DNA of 59,800 bases, taken from a bacterium. GTDB lineage: Bacteria > Electryoneota > Electryoneia > Electryoneales > Electryoneaceae. Positions within the stretch are counted from its first letter, which is position 1. Each line of letters opens with the position of its first letter. Below are positions 38,191-47,849 of this stretch, one piece after another. The translations under genes were made by a program, and so were the position numbers. The notes beneath the pieces were generated by a model. The model was not told the origin of the DNA. It saw nothing but the letters and a program-made list of their open reading frames with translations, and did no database searches. Location: assembly GCA_028278125.1 (NCBI GenBank), contig JANQEY010000318.1, positions 1 through 59,800 on the forward strand. The letters are read 5' to 3'.

Positions 38191-38916
38191 CTATTCCTGC
38201 CGTGATCTCAGAATTTCAAACAGAACAACGGAAGCAGCTGATGAAACCGACAGGGATTCAAGTTCGTTTGAGATTGGAATCGTGACAATATCATCACAAA
38301 TATTTGCAATCCTTTGAGAAATTCCTTTTCCTTCACTTCCCACCACCATTACAACCTTATCCGGCCAGTCAAAATCCCAGATAGACTTATCTCCGCCACC
38401 TGCAGTTCCATATACCCACCAGCCATTATCTTTAAGTTCAATTAATGCATCAGATAGATTTTTAACCTGGATAACCGGTAGTTTCAGCAATGCTCCGGCA
38501 GATGTTTTTACCGATGTCTCATTAACATACCCGGAATTTCTTTGCGGCAGAACTAACCCATCACATTCAGCACCCAATGCCGATCTTGCTACAGCCCCGA
38601 TGTGATAAGGATCAGTAACTTTATCGAGAGCGATAAGTGTTGAATATTCGGTTTTTACCTTTTGGCGAAGGATTGAGGTCAAAGAATGTAATTTTACCGG
38701 CGACAACTCTGCAGCGACACCCTGATGGTTTCCTTCTCCCAAAGAACGTTTAACATTGTTGGGCGGAATCCGATCGATTCGAATGTCCCTGCTTTTCGCA
38801 GCGGAAATAATCTCCCCGATTATTCGCCCGCGGGAGTTTATCGCTACCATAACACGACGGATATTCTCACCTGATTTTAATGCTTCTAAAACAGGTTTTC
38901 TGCCTATTATCTTCAC
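38191..38916 (-). CDS. rlmB: SpoU/TrmH-family RNA 2'-O-methyltransferase, probably RlmB
   Basis: 241 residues. The N-terminal L30e-like substrate domain begins MKIIGRKPVLEALKSGENIRRVMVA. The C-terminal SPOUT knot has the family motifs LDKVTDPYHIGAVARSALGAECDGLVLPQR, VVGSEGKGIS and IPISNELESLSVSSAASVVLFEI. RlmB methylates G2251 of 23S rRNA; the close paralogues of this family cannot be excluded by eye. Confidence 0.88.
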   Translation of the reverse strand: MKIIGRKPVLEALKSGENIRRVMVAINSRGRIIGEIISAAKSRDIRIDRIPPNNVKRSLGEGNHQGVAAELSPVKLHSLTSILRQKVKTEYSTLIALDKVTDPYHIGAVARSALGAECDGLVLPQRNSGYVNETSVKTSAGALLKLPVIQVKNLSDALIELKDNGWWVYGTAGGGDKSIWDFDWPDKVVMVVGSEGKGISQRIANICDDIVTIPISNELESLSVSSAASVVLFEILRSRQE

Positions 38917-39034
38917 TTAAATCTCTATTATAAATGAGTATGACAAGATTTGAATGATATGCTAAGGTATATCAGGTATGTACTGTATTTGAATTAATGA
39001 AAATGATGGAACACCTTATTTGTAACCATATTTT

Positions 39035-39505
39035 TCAGGCGTTCAGTTTATGTGATTCCAGGTTTAATCCCCTTTTAAGCCTTTTACCTTCAGGAACCGG
39101 TGGACTGTACTTCGCATGATCAACACTTCCCCCGAAAGTAGCCAGGGTTATACAATCCGGGAGAGATATCTGGTATAAAAACCTGCTGGCTGACTGGTTG
39201 ACATATGTATGATAAACCTGTGTCTTTTGGTCCAGGGAAGGGGTTCCTGTGCCTGAATGAATTCTCAATGAACAACCACCGGGTAGAATACCGGACAGCC
39301 TCGTTATTTTAACGTTCCTGGTAGATCCCTTGGATTTGTCATAATAGTCCCAATGCATCAGCTCCAATCCACGAAGAGAGATGTCTTCAATATTGGGATT
39401 TCGAATCTGCACCCACTCGTTGTTGAGGAGATCATTCGGAACTTTTGAAGTTAACCTGGCGGATTTACCAATCGGGTTAACCATTGCCGCTTCAATAATT
39501 AACAT
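39035..39505 (-). CDS. lamin-tail-like domain protein, no signal peptide seen
   Basis: 156 residues. NNEWVQIRNPNIEDISLRGLEL, LPGGCSLRIHSGTGTP and the spacing between them match the LTD (lamin tail) fold found in many exported bacterial proteins. No N-terminal hydrophobic segment precedes it (MLIIEAAMVNPIGKSARLTSK), so it may be cytoplasmic or the start is wrong. Isolated between rlmB and the phosphotransacylase pair; role unknown. Confidence 0.6.
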   Translation of the reverse strand: MLIIEAAMVNPIGKSARLTSKVPNDLLNNEWVQIRNPNIEDISLRGLELMHWDYYDKSKGSTRNVKITRLSGILPGGCSLRIHSGTGTPSLDQKTQVYHTYVNQSASRFLYQISLPDCITLATFGGSVDHAKYSPPVPEGKRLKRGLNLESHKLNA

Positions 39506-39622
39506 TATTCCACAAGCCTTTCAATACTGTTAATAATTTGGAAAGATCAGCAGAACGATGTTACCTGTATATTTCCATTAAAAAATTGTAATAATATCGG
39601 AAGCTTGGCAAAACCGGTTTAA

Positions 39623-40540
39623 TCAATTTGCCATCGCAGCCGCAAGTAGAGTAGAAAAGTAAAGCCCTTCAGCGCCTTCAGTTCTACCCGGCATTGCCAC
39701 CGGCACAACACCACCGATGAGAATAGTACCCGCTTTTGCATCACATAATGTTACCGACGCCTGGTAAATTGAACGGGAAACTGTCAAGTTTGATCCAACA
39801 AGGCAATCTGCCTTTCCGAGAACCAATCCCTTCGCCTTTTTCTTCTCTACGGCACTCTTATTTACTGCCAGATCGAGGGAAACCGGTCCCTCAACGATCG
39901 CGTTTTTATACAGAACAACCTTTTCAGCTACTTTCCGTGCCTCCACAGTCCCTGGAATGCCCTCGTTCACGGATTCCACAACTGCCAGGATAGCAACTTT
40001 CGGCTCATCTATTCCACATGAGACCGCTGTATCAATTACATGTTTTGTAATCGCTATTCTCTGCTGAACCGTGGGAAGAGCATTTGAAATTGTGTCCGCT
40101 ACAAATAATAATCGGTTATGTCCGGGCATAGCTAAAGCCGTGATTCCACTACCGGGTTCATCGCTTGAGAAAAAATGTTCCCTTTCTTTTTTAAACAGCG
40201 CGAAGTTTCTTGTTGCAGCATCAGGTGCAATACAGATGGCAGCCAGTCCACCTTCCATCGCCGCTTCAGTCATTGCGATTACCCTGTTTTCCCTGTCAAT
40301 TGCATCAACGAGAACACAATGCTCCCTGCTCATCTCGGTCTTCATGAGAACAGAATTAAAAACTTCTTCATCACCGTAAAATACTATCTTCAGCCAACCT
40401 TCCTTTGTAGCATCACCCAGGGCATTCATCATGTGGAAATCACCAGCACTCAAGATCATTCCTACACGGAAAGGTTGACCCTTTTCTTCCACACGCTGCA
40501 TCACCAGGTCTTTTAGAGGCTTAAATAGTTCGTTGTTCAT
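39623..40540 (-). CDS. phosphate acetyl/butyryltransferase-family protein, divergent second subunit
   Basis: 305 residues. The fold markers of the PTA_PTB family are recognisable: RVGMILSAGDFHMMNALGDA, FVADTISNALPTVQQRIAITKHVID, EPKVAILAVVESVNEGIPGTVEA, GPVSLDLAVNKSA. The conserved substrate-site motif (SRxDS in relatives and in the partner gene) is replaced by GRTEG. It may be inactive or have altered specificity. Four-base overlap with the upstream paralogue suggests equimolar synthesis and a heteromer. Confidence 0.72.
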   Translation of the reverse strand: MNNELFKPLKDLVMQRVEEKGQPFRVGMILSAGDFHMMNALGDATKEGWLKIVFYGDEEVFNSVLMKTEMSREHCVLVDAIDRENRVIAMTEAAMEGGLAAICIAPDAATRNFALFKKEREHFFSSDEPGSGITALAMPGHNRLLFVADTISNALPTVQQRIAITKHVIDTAVSCGIDEPKVAILAVVESVNEGIPGTVEARKVAEKVVLYKNAIVEGPVSLDLAVNKSAVEKKKAKGLVLGKADCLVGSNLTVSRSIYQASVTLCDAKAGTILIGGVVPVAMPGRTEGAEGLYFSTLLAAAMAN

Positions 40541-41556
40541 GATCCTGCCTCCATGTCAGAGAAATGCGCGAATGTTTGTAACGGTTTAAAATCCCTTTTC
40601 TGAAAATCAGCCACGCAAACCGCCAGGGCGATGGATGATTTTTTATTTATTGTAGAATCACTTCTAGAGACAAGACTCACCGGCACCTTCGCGCCACTGA
40701 TTACTCCCATAAATATTCCACCCCCAAATTGGACAAGAGTTTTTACCGTCAGGTTGGCCTCTTCAATCGTATGTGCCAGAAGCATATCAGCCTGTCCGCT
40801 GACGGGATTATCGCTTTCAAATCCAAGTTTTTCCGGGTCCATCACCGCCTGCTCAAAAGTCATCGGTCCGAAGATTTCAATATTTTCCGACCAGTGTTTC
40901 TCAGCTATTTCCGCAATCAGAGATGCTGTAATTGTCTCCGGAATATCGTCACGAATTGTTTTAGCCGGTGCAAGAACAGCGATTTTCGGCTTCTCTATTC
41001 CCAGGGATCGCATCACCCGAACACCATTCGCGAGAATTGTAAGTTTCTGCTCGAATGAAGGTGCGACAAGAATACCACCATCCGTTATGTTGATAATCTT
41101 TTTATAAGCTGGCACATATACGGCAGCGCTGTGGCTGAGCAGCTCCCGATCACGAAGCCCATATTCATGGCTGAGAAGCGTTTTCAGCAGTGTTGATGTT
41201 TTGATGAAACCTTTCATTACTATATCTACATCACCGCTACCCGCTAGTTCAGCTGATTTTATCGCGGCTTCCTGTTCATTAGCAACACCAATAATTTCAA
41301 AAGTATCACGGGGTATTTCGGCTTCATCCATCGCGTCGCAAACACGGTCAGGATATCCAACAAGTACAGAATCCGCTATCCCTTCCTGCTTACAAAGATA
41401 CATAGCTGAGAGAACGTCCGATTCTTCAGCAGACGCGACAACAACACGCGATAATCCGTTTGATTTACCAATCTCACGTGCTCGCGCGATTACATCTTCA
41501 TTAGTACGTAAAGGTTCAGTTAGAAATGGCAATTCAGGCATCATGGCATCCGTCAT
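40537..41556 (-). CDS. phosphate butyryl/acetyltransferase-family protein
   Basis: 339 residues. Typical family features: VDIVMKGFIKTSTLLKTLLSHEYGLR, NITDGGILVAPSFEQKLTILANGVRVMRSLGIEKPKIAVLAP, GPMTFEQAVMDPEKLGF and GVISGAKVPVSLVSRSDS. The enzymes exchange CoA of an acyl-CoA for phosphate in the cytoplasm; Ptb-type (butyryl or branched acyl) looks closer than Pta. No acyl kinase gene is in the window. In the overlapping pair this is the copy with intact motifs. Confidence 0.8.
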   Translation of the reverse strand: MTDAMMPELPFLTEPLRTNEDVIARAREIGKSNGLSRVVVASAEESDVLSAMYLCKQEGIADSVLVGYPDRVCDAMDEAEIPRDTFEIIGVANEQEAAIKSAELAGSGDVDIVMKGFIKTSTLLKTLLSHEYGLRDRELLSHSAAVYVPAYKKIINITDGGILVAPSFEQKLTILANGVRVMRSLGIEKPKIAVLAPAKTIRDDIPETITASLIAEIAEKHWSENIEIFGPMTFEQAVMDPEKLGFESDNPVSGQADMLLAHTIEEANLTVKTLVQFGGGIFMGVISGAKVPVSLVSRSDSTINKKSSIALAVCVADFQKRDFKPLQTFAHFSDMEAGS

Positions 41557-41701
41557 AGTTTAGCGTAAGTATTTAGAACAGAAAGGTGCAAAAGGATAAT
41601 CGCTATTGCAAGTATTCGCTATAATTTCGCTCTCACTAAACAACAAAAATACAATACTGAGAGAACCTGAGAAGTATGGTCTTCATTGAATCTCAAGCGA
41701 A

Positions 41702-44700
41702 CTAGTGCAGAAGAAGTATTTTCTGGAAAGACAACTTCTGTCCTGAAGAATTTCGGAATTCAACAAAGTAGACCCCGGAAGATAATCCCGCGGGTCGTTC
41801 CCATGATATTTCGTTTGTCCCGGCTGAAAAAGAATATGTCATTCTATCTGCCAACCTTCCCAGGATATCATAGATGGCGACCTCGATATTGTTGTTCCGC
41901 TGCAGGCTAACAGACCACCTGGTTGATGAATTGAATGGATTGGGGTAGGCATTACTTACTGTATAATCAAAGCTTTCTGCCGGTGATTTTTCGATATTCA
42001 CAGCATGAACATTTAAATCAATCATGATTCCCAGGGGACTATAATACCCATTATGATTAATATCAATATTGCATTGATATAATCCTGGTTCCAGCATTCC
42101 AGCATCAAACATCAGGTTAGCGGCTGCTCCTTCGTTTGTCCCAAGCTCACCGAAGTTTGGCTGAATATTTAACCACGGTACTGATGTATCAAGTAGATCG
42201 ATATTTAACTGTGCTGATTGATTCGGTAAATTGGTCAAAGTTGTGAGCGCCACCCAGTATTCCTCTAATCCGGTTAACCTGTTGGAAACGTCAAATCCGA
42301 ACGGGAAATCATAGGGATCAGCAGATTCGAATACCTGGATAGTTTCAGCCATTCCGGTTTCGTGACTGAATCTTGAGATGGTTGTTTCATAATTACCCGG
42401 TTGTCCTTCAACACTGGCTGCATACAAATACATTCCTTTGACGTCGAATGGGAACCAGCTCAAACTCATGATATTCAGATCATTCTCAAATTCGTAAACC
42501 GCATCTCCATCGTAATCGACAGCAACAATCGATAAAGTTCCATTTGCACACCAGAACAGGTCTTCGCCGGGTGAAAAAGCCAACCCGCGTGTGTCGATTA
42601 CCGGTTCGGGAATAGAATCCAGTACTTCTCCATCAAGGTTGAATCCAACCAGCCATCCTTCACCACACCCGTATAGCAGGTTACCGTCTGTCGCCAGGTC
42701 ACGAAATCCAGTTTCAGTAACAGATGGTTGATCCAATATGTCAACCATGTTACCTGCTGAATCAATTATGTATAACATGTTTGAGGCATTACCGGGATTT
42801 GAACCGGCGACGACAATATTCCCGTCATACACAGTTACACCATAGATTGCGGGGTCATCTGTAAGGGTCACCAGGTCAATAACCGTATGTGTAGACCACG
42901 GATCCGGTGGATCTACTCCAACCGGCCTTAAATGGGCTGACCATTCAAGGGTATCATTGCCGGTATTACTCAGAATCAATGTTGTATCGAGAACAGCTCC
43001 CACGGGAATAATCAGGTCAAAGTAATCAGGATCTGCTCCGGCCTGCGGCTGTCCCATCCTGGCGGTTACCAGGTAGGTTTCGTTTATCCCGATTTCTATA
43101 GTTTCTGTCCAGGGACCATACTCGAAAGCCTCGATTCTTAGCTCATATATTCCTTCATCCAACTCTTCAATTAAGAAACTGCCAAACTGGTTTGTTTCCG
43201 TTATTTGAACATCATCCAGGTAAACTTCCGCACCTTCAAGCGGGTTTTCAGTTTCCAGGTCTATTACCAGGCCATCAATCGAACTTCCGCCGGGGATATA
43301 ATCGATGAAACCCTTCTCGTAACATGCAACCGCAATTTCTGTTTCATACATGCTGTCAAAGAGAAGTTCATCAGCCAGTAGCAAGGCTTCAGCAGCATCT
43401 TCAACAGTCGCCCCCCATCCAAGGAAATAGTGTGACTGGATGATTATCGCATCCGCTTCATCAGCGCCAATTTCGCTTCGGATATTCCAAAGGCAGCTCG
43501 ACCATATTTCCCCATTTTGATATATATCCTGCGTCCAGTTATCAGGATAAACTCCATCATAATCAAGGACTCTGCCTCCCCAGAATGGATTATGGCCGTC
43601 CCAGTTCGCAAACCATGTATCGTGATAATCGCTTAATCGCGCGCTGAATGTGCCAGCCCAGTAATCGCAAAATCCTTCACCCATCGAAGCTGTATGTCCA
43701 CCATTCCAGTCGGGAACTATATCATGCTGAATTGCATGTCCATACTCATGAATAATTATATCCGCATCTTCAGCGTCATCCACTCCTCCCTCACCGAACG
43801 CCAGTTGATTTGTCCAGGGCAGGTAGTGAGAGTTATCTGCACCGTCAACACCATGAGGATCTGCTTCAATGGGACCATTCTGAATATCTTCGAATCCAAG
43901 TTCCTGCAAATGACGCTGGACGTTATCTATGTGGTAATAAACATTTACGTCCTCAAATCCTGATTCACTTCGTGTAAACAGAAAACTATCAGGATCATCA
44001 GCTTCTACAGGATCGATGAAGGGTGGTTCAAAATCTGAAATTGTTACATATGGACCATTTAAACGATAAATGTCACCATTTTCTTCGATTTCATTCAAAG
44101 TGACAAGGACACGTTCATCGTTAAGGGCATCAGAATCGTTATCGTTATCATCTATATAGTCGTTTCCATAATCAACTTCAGCTGTAGTCAGGGGATCGGG
44201 ATTAAATATATAACCTGTACCATCGATATAACATGTATGCTCAATAATCTCAAGAATGTTGCTATTATTAGCATTTACTATAACTTCCCAGTCGCCAAGA
44301 GGATCAAGACATACAAATCGGACAGAGTAGGCTAGGTGATCTTCTGCATTTATATCTCTGTATATGATGAGAGTAGAAACTGGGTTGGCTAGAAAGTCTC
44401 CAACACACTTTATCTCGTTTAGTGCTGTTTCTATTGCATCATAATTATTAATTGCCGGGTCAAGGTATGTGAGTTGAATATTCGGGACAGGATTTGCCGT
44501 TAACATCCTGATATTGTTATTATTATCGATTGATATATTATAATACGCTCCGTATACAGGAAGGTTATTATAAACCTGCTGCAGGTGGACATGTGTCCCA
44601 ACAGGGCTTTCTTTTACCAAAACTGATTGCCGATTTAGATTAAGCTGCTTAAATCCGAATCTTTCAGCATGAGTCCGAATAAAAAGATCTGCAGCTTCCG

Positions 44701-44965
44701 CTGGATTCTGGCTCTTTGCCGGTATTCCCAGGTTGTATAATGCCAGGTCGATGGGATAATTTGATCTGTTAAAGGCAAGATCAGTTGAATATCTTCCGGA
44801 AGAATTTACCTGGTAATCCCTGGCCTGTTGTTTATTATTATAGAACTTATGCTGGTGTAAATCGGCATGGGATTTTGACGATATACAATCCGTCGGAAGA
44901 AATATCGTGATTAATAACAAGGACAATATAACCAGGGGGATAATCTTATATTGAAGGCGATTCAT
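41702..44965 (-). CDS. secreted M36 (fungalysin-like) metalloprotease with T9SS sorting domain
   Basis: 1087 residues. Signal peptide (YKIIPLVILSLLLITIFLPTDC), then an FTP-type propeptide (AADLFIRTHAERFGFKQ, PVYGAYYNISIDNNNNIR). The catalytic region carries HEYGH at 406-410 (zinc ligands His406, His410, acid Glu407) and third ligand Glu430 (GEGFCDYW). A CarboxypepD_reg module follows (SSIDGLVIDLETENPLEGAEVYLDD, about 555-630), then a beta-propeller-like stretch and the sorting domain opening AYPNPFNSSTRW and ending SGVYFVEF...KILLLH. Probably processed to a mature surface or released protease. Confidence 0.9.
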   Translation of the reverse strand: MNRLQYKIIPLVILSLLLITIFLPTDCISSKSHADLHQHKFYNNKQQARDYQVNSSGRYSTDLAFNRSNYPIDLALYNLGIPAKSQNPAEAADLFIRTHAERFGFKQLNLNRQSVLVKESPVGTHVHLQQVYNNLPVYGAYYNISIDNNNNIRMLTANPVPNIQLTYLDPAINNYDAIETALNEIKCVGDFLANPVSTLIIYRDINAEDHLAYSVRFVCLDPLGDWEVIVNANNSNILEIIEHTCYIDGTGYIFNPDPLTTAEVDYGNDYIDDNDNDSDALNDERVLVTLNEIEENGDIYRLNGPYVTISDFEPPFIDPVEADDPDSFLFTRSESGFEDVNVYYHIDNVQRHLQELGFEDIQNGPIEADPHGVDGADNSHYLPWTNQLAFGEGGVDDAEDADIIIHEYGHAIQHDIVPDWNGGHTASMGEGFCDYWAGTFSARLSDYHDTWFANWDGHNPFWGGRVLDYDGVYPDNWTQDIYQNGEIWSSCLWNIRSEIGADEADAIIIQSHYFLGWGATVEDAAEALLLADELLFDSMYETEIAVACYEKGFIDYIPGGSSIDGLVIDLETENPLEGAEVYLDDVQITETNQFGSFLIEELDEGIYELRIEAFEYGPWTETIEIGINETYLVTARMGQPQAGADPDYFDLIIPVGAVLDTTLILSNTGNDTLEWSAHLRPVGVDPPDPWSTHTVIDLVTLTDDPAIYGVTVYDGNIVVAGSNPGNASNMLYIIDSAGNMVDILDQPSVTETGFRDLATDGNLLYGCGEGWLVGFNLDGEVLDSIPEPVIDTRGLAFSPGEDLFWCANGTLSIVAVDYDGDAVYEFENDLNIMSLSWFPFDVKGMYLYAASVEGQPGNYETTISRFSHETGMAETIQVFESADPYDFPFGFDVSNRLTGLEEYWVALTTLTNLPNQSAQLNIDLLDTSVPWLNIQPNFGELGTNEGAAANLMFDAGMLEPGLYQCNIDINHNGYYSPLGIMIDLNVHAVNIEKSPAESFDYTVSNAYPNPFNSSTRWSVSLQRNNNIEVAIYDILGRLADRMTYSFSAGTNEISWERPAGLSSGVYFVEFRNSSGQKLSFQKILLLH

Positions 44966-45314
44966 CTGGCTCCCATTGACTTAAAGATATTATTATTAAA
45001 TTATACTGAGATGCGAAACACAGTCAAGCGAAAGATATATCCTCTCTAACATTAGATGATCTTAATGTTGAAAGGTTGAAGTATTACTTTAACAAGTGGA
45101 GCTTAGCAGGAGAACCTGAGAGAAGTTATCGATTCGTGAATGATCTATAAAAGGATATATAAAAATTCCCTAAGTCCTCTCATATTCTCCTGTTAAGACT
45201 CACCGTAATAGTGATTAGTTTAAGCTATATTGAGTTGTACTCTTGTTGGAGAAAATTGTTCTCTTGCGTTAATGTAATTGATAGTCGGATCTATCTAACA
45301 ACTCTCTAACTCTC
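44966..45314. other. AT-rich intergenic stretch between divergent genes
   Basis: About 350 bases between the divergent M36 protease and radical SAM genes. It should hold both promoters. I find no clear consensus promoter, hairpin, RNA or small ORF with a ribosome site in it. Confidence 0.5.
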
Positions 45315-46220
45315 ATGATTTCTTTTAAGAACCGTGCTGAGGAAGCGACAAAGCGGCTTCCGCAATTAAAAAAACTGATGGCTTCTTGCAGGTTATGCCC
45401 AAGAGAATGCGAAAAACGTCGCTACCGTGGGGAAACCGGTGATTGTGGTCTCGGTTCCGATCTTATCGTTTCAAGTTCCCATCTCCATATGGGTGAGGAA
45501 CCTGTTATCTCAGGGCGGCATGGTAGCGGAACGGTATTTTTTACAGGATGCAACCTTGCATGCCTGTTCTGCCAGAATTTCCCCATCAGCCAGCTCCATT
45601 CAGGTAGAGTTGAATCACGTGAAGAACTGGCAGTTCGTTTCCTGGAACTTCAATCACTTGGCGCACACAATATTAATCTTGTCACCCCCACTCCCCAGTT
45701 AACCAGGATTATGGAAGCCCTGGTTATTGCCTGGGAAAGAGGATTATCCTTACCAATAGTTTACAATTGCGGCGGTTATGAAAGTGTAGAAGTACTCCGA
45801 TTGATGGACGGTTTGATCGATATCTATATGCCTGATATGAAATACGGACGCGATGAATTGAGTAAATCTTCCGGAGTTGAAGATTATTTTTCGAAATCAT
45901 CAAAAGCCTTGATCGAAATGCAGCGCCAGGTTGGTGACCTGGTTGTTGATGAAAATGGAATCGCTATCCGGGGCTTAATAGTCCGTCATCTTGTTCTCCC
46001 TAATGACCTGTCGGGCACAAGCGAAGTATTACGATTCCTGGCGGAAAAGATCGGCACGGGAGTATATATCAGCCTGATGTCCCAGTATTATCCTTCCCAT
46101 AAAGCTATGAATATCATGGGTCTGGATACACGTCTTCAGCGAAATGAATACAAAAAAGCCGTTGACCTTGTCCACGAACTCGGATTGATCAACGGCTGGA
46201 TTCAACCTGCGCCGTTTTAA
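45315..46220 (+). CDS. radical SAM protein, PflX/PflA-like (COG1313 type)
   Basis: 301 residues. The radical SAM cluster motif is C79-x3-C83-x2-C86 (TGCNLACLFCQN). N-terminal cysteines (Cys25, Cys28, Cys32, Cys44 in SCRLCPRECEKRRYRGETGDCGLG) match the extra motif of the uncharacterised PflX-like branch. VTPTPQLTRIMEAL and YMPDMKYGRDEL continue the family pattern. It generates a 5'-deoxyadenosyl radical; target unknown, a glycyl-radical activation role is only by analogy. Confidence 0.87.
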   Translation: MISFKNRAEEATKRLPQLKKLMASCRLCPRECEKRRYRGETGDCGLGSDLIVSSSHLHMGEEPVISGRHGSGTVFFTGCNLACLFCQNFPISQLHSGRVESREELAVRFLELQSLGAHNINLVTPTPQLTRIMEALVIAWERGLSLPIVYNCGGYESVEVLRLMDGLIDIYMPDMKYGRDELSKSSGVEDYFSKSSKALIEMQRQVGDLVVDENGIAIRGLIVRHLVLPNDLSGTSEVLRFLAEKIGTGVYISLMSQYYPSHKAMNIMGLDTRLQRNEYKKAVDLVHELGLINGWIQPAPF

Positions 46221-46242
46221 AATTTCAAAATATTTCTATTAA

Positions 46243-46275
46243 GAAACCCGACTTGCGAGTCAAGTCGGGCCACCC
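46243..46275 (-). repeat. REP-like palindrome, copy at a convergent gene junction
   Basis: GAAACCCG...CGGGCCACCC with a perfect 9-bp stem (46247-46255 with 46261-46269) around CGAGT. Same unit and orientation as 6573-6613, 39 kb away. It sits between the convergent radical SAM and FG-GAP genes, where REP elements often lie. There is no T run. Confidence 0.7.
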
Positions 46276-46304
46276 TATTATAATGTTTAATATTTGAATA
46301 TTAA

Positions 46305-47774
46305 TCACTTCATCAGCACCACTTTCCTGATCTGATTCATCTCACCCGGCACAACTGCGTTCACGAAGTATATTCCGCTGGGTAAGTGCGATCCATCCAG
46401 GCTAAAGTTGTGATAACCTGCTGAGAATATTTCATCTGCTAGTACCGCGATCCGCTGGCCAATGACGTTATAGGTGCTTAATCGAAGATCTGATATATGA
46501 GGTAAACCAATCGTAACTGTTGTCGCTGGATTAAATGGATTCGGATAAATGGATGAGATTTTATACTGATTAGGTGTGTTTGCGTTATTTTTTTCTCCTT
46601 CCACATGATACGGCATATAAAAAATATAGTCGGGAGGACCAAATGTACCTGTTCCGTCAAGATTCTCATACCATGCAATCATTCTACTGGAATATGTAGC
46701 AGAAATAACATCCGGATCCCCATCGTTATCAAGATCATTGCTGAAAATACTCCAAACTGCTGTTTCTTCATCTTCATTGCCACTGATTATTTGCTGAGGA
46801 CCAAAATTACCCAAACCATCGATATTCTCGTACCAGGCAATTTTTTCCACAGATGCAGATAACACATCGTTATCACTATCTCCATCGATATCTATGCTGA
46901 ATACTGAGCTTGCGAGCTCGACATCAGTGGTAATGATTTGTTCAGTACCAAAATTTCCTAGTCCGTCAATATTCTCATACCAGGCAACTTTGCTGGTATC
47001 AAACCACCGATAACCGGTATTTGCTGAAAGTACATCAAAGTCATTATCCCCATCTAAATCAATGCTGAAAACCGCGACAGCCCCAGCACAATTATCAGAA
47101 ATAATATTTTGCGGTCCAAATTCACCTAAACCATTTACGTTTTCGTACCATGCGATCTTGTCATCATTCTCTGACGCCGATAAGACATCGTAGTCTCCGT
47201 CCCCATCAATGTCGGTACTGAATACAGATCGAAGCCCAATTAATTCGGTGTTTATAACGTTTTGCTGGCCAAAATTTCCTTGACCATCATTGTTTTCATA
47301 CCATGATATTGTATTGTCATTTGCAGATGCTGAAAGAACATCATTATCACCATCCCCATCAATATCGATACCAAAAACTGAACACGGACCATTCCCACTA
47401 GTTGAAATTACTTGTTGAATTCCGAACTGTCCTAAACCATTGACGTTTTCATACCAGGCAACTTCATCATCATTATGAGATGCAGATAAAACATCTAAAT
47501 CTCCATCATTATCCAAGTCAGCGCTAAAAACTGATTGAGGATTATTTGTGCTAGTTGAGATTATTTGTTGGACATTAAAACAACCCAATCCAGCTATGTT
47601 TTCGAACCATGAAATATTATCAAAATCTCCAAACGCTGAGAGGATATCGTTATCACCATCTCCATCTAAATCAGCACTACAGATAGAGGTACCTCCAATT
47701 GCTACGTTAGCAAAAAGTAAAATCGTTATTACTATTACCAACAACTTAATATAGTACACATCAAGTTTAGTCAT
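46305..47774 (-). CDS. secreted FG-GAP/VCBS repeat protein with T9SS sorting domain (7 repeats)
   Basis: 489 residues from the ATG at 47774, preceded by GGGGGAG; the frame opens at a TTG four codons upstream. Signal peptide (LLVIVITILLFANVAIG) is followed by seven ~50-residue repeats of the form SVFS.D.DGDGD.DVLSAS....IAWYEN.DGLG.FG.QQ.I. Each carries a Ca2+-binding DxDGDGD loop. The sorting domain starts SSIYPNPFNPATTV and ends SGIYFVNAVVPGEMNQIRKVVLMK. Likely a cell-surface beta-propeller; the ligand is unknown. It is a short relative of the protein at 53868-57074. Confidence 0.9.
   Translation of the reverse strand: MTKLDVYYIKLLVIVITILLFANVAIGGTSICSADLDGDGDNDILSAFGDFDNISWFENIAGLGCFNVQQIISTSTNNPQSVFSADLDNDGDLDVLSASHNDDEVAWYENVNGLGQFGIQQVISTSGNGPCSVFGIDIDGDGDNDVLSASANDNTISWYENNDGQGNFGQQNVINTELIGLRSVFSTDIDGDGDYDVLSASENDDKIAWYENVNGLGEFGPQNIISDNCAGAVAVFSIDLDGDNDFDVLSANTGYRWFDTSKVAWYENIDGLGNFGTEQIITTDVELASSVFSIDIDGDSDNDVLSASVEKIAWYENIDGLGNFGPQQIISGNEDEETAVWSIFSNDLDNDGDPDVISATYSSRMIAWYENLDGTGTFGPPDYIFYMPYHVEGEKNNANTPNQYKISSIYPNPFNPATTVTIGLPHISDLRLSTYNVIGQRIAVLADEIFSAGYHNFSLDGSHLPSGIYFVNAVVPGEMNQIRKVVLMK
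46610..47690 (-). repeat. DNA encoding seven FG-GAP/VCBS repeats
   Basis: Units of roughly 150 bases recur, best seen as CCATC(A/T)CCATC(A/T)A-type blocks on the plus strand that encode DGDGD. The copies differ at many sites, so they are old duplications kept under selection on the protein pattern. Confidence 0.7.
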
Positions 47775-47849
47775 TTTCTCCCCCAATCGTTTTTAATCGC
47801 CCATCCGTACCATTTCTTTCCGAACAGGCACAGATAGAAATATTATAAA

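Noticed and set aside
41644..41651. TATTTTTG on the minus strand as a -7 promoter box for the phosphotransacylase pair
   Set aside because: No TTTG at the expected -33 distance and the region is AT-rich, so the match is not convincing.
46610..47690. Regular ~150-base repeats that could suggest a repeat array or CRISPR
   Set aside because: They are in frame, encode DxDGDGD repeats and vary at codon positions; units are far too long for CRISPR.
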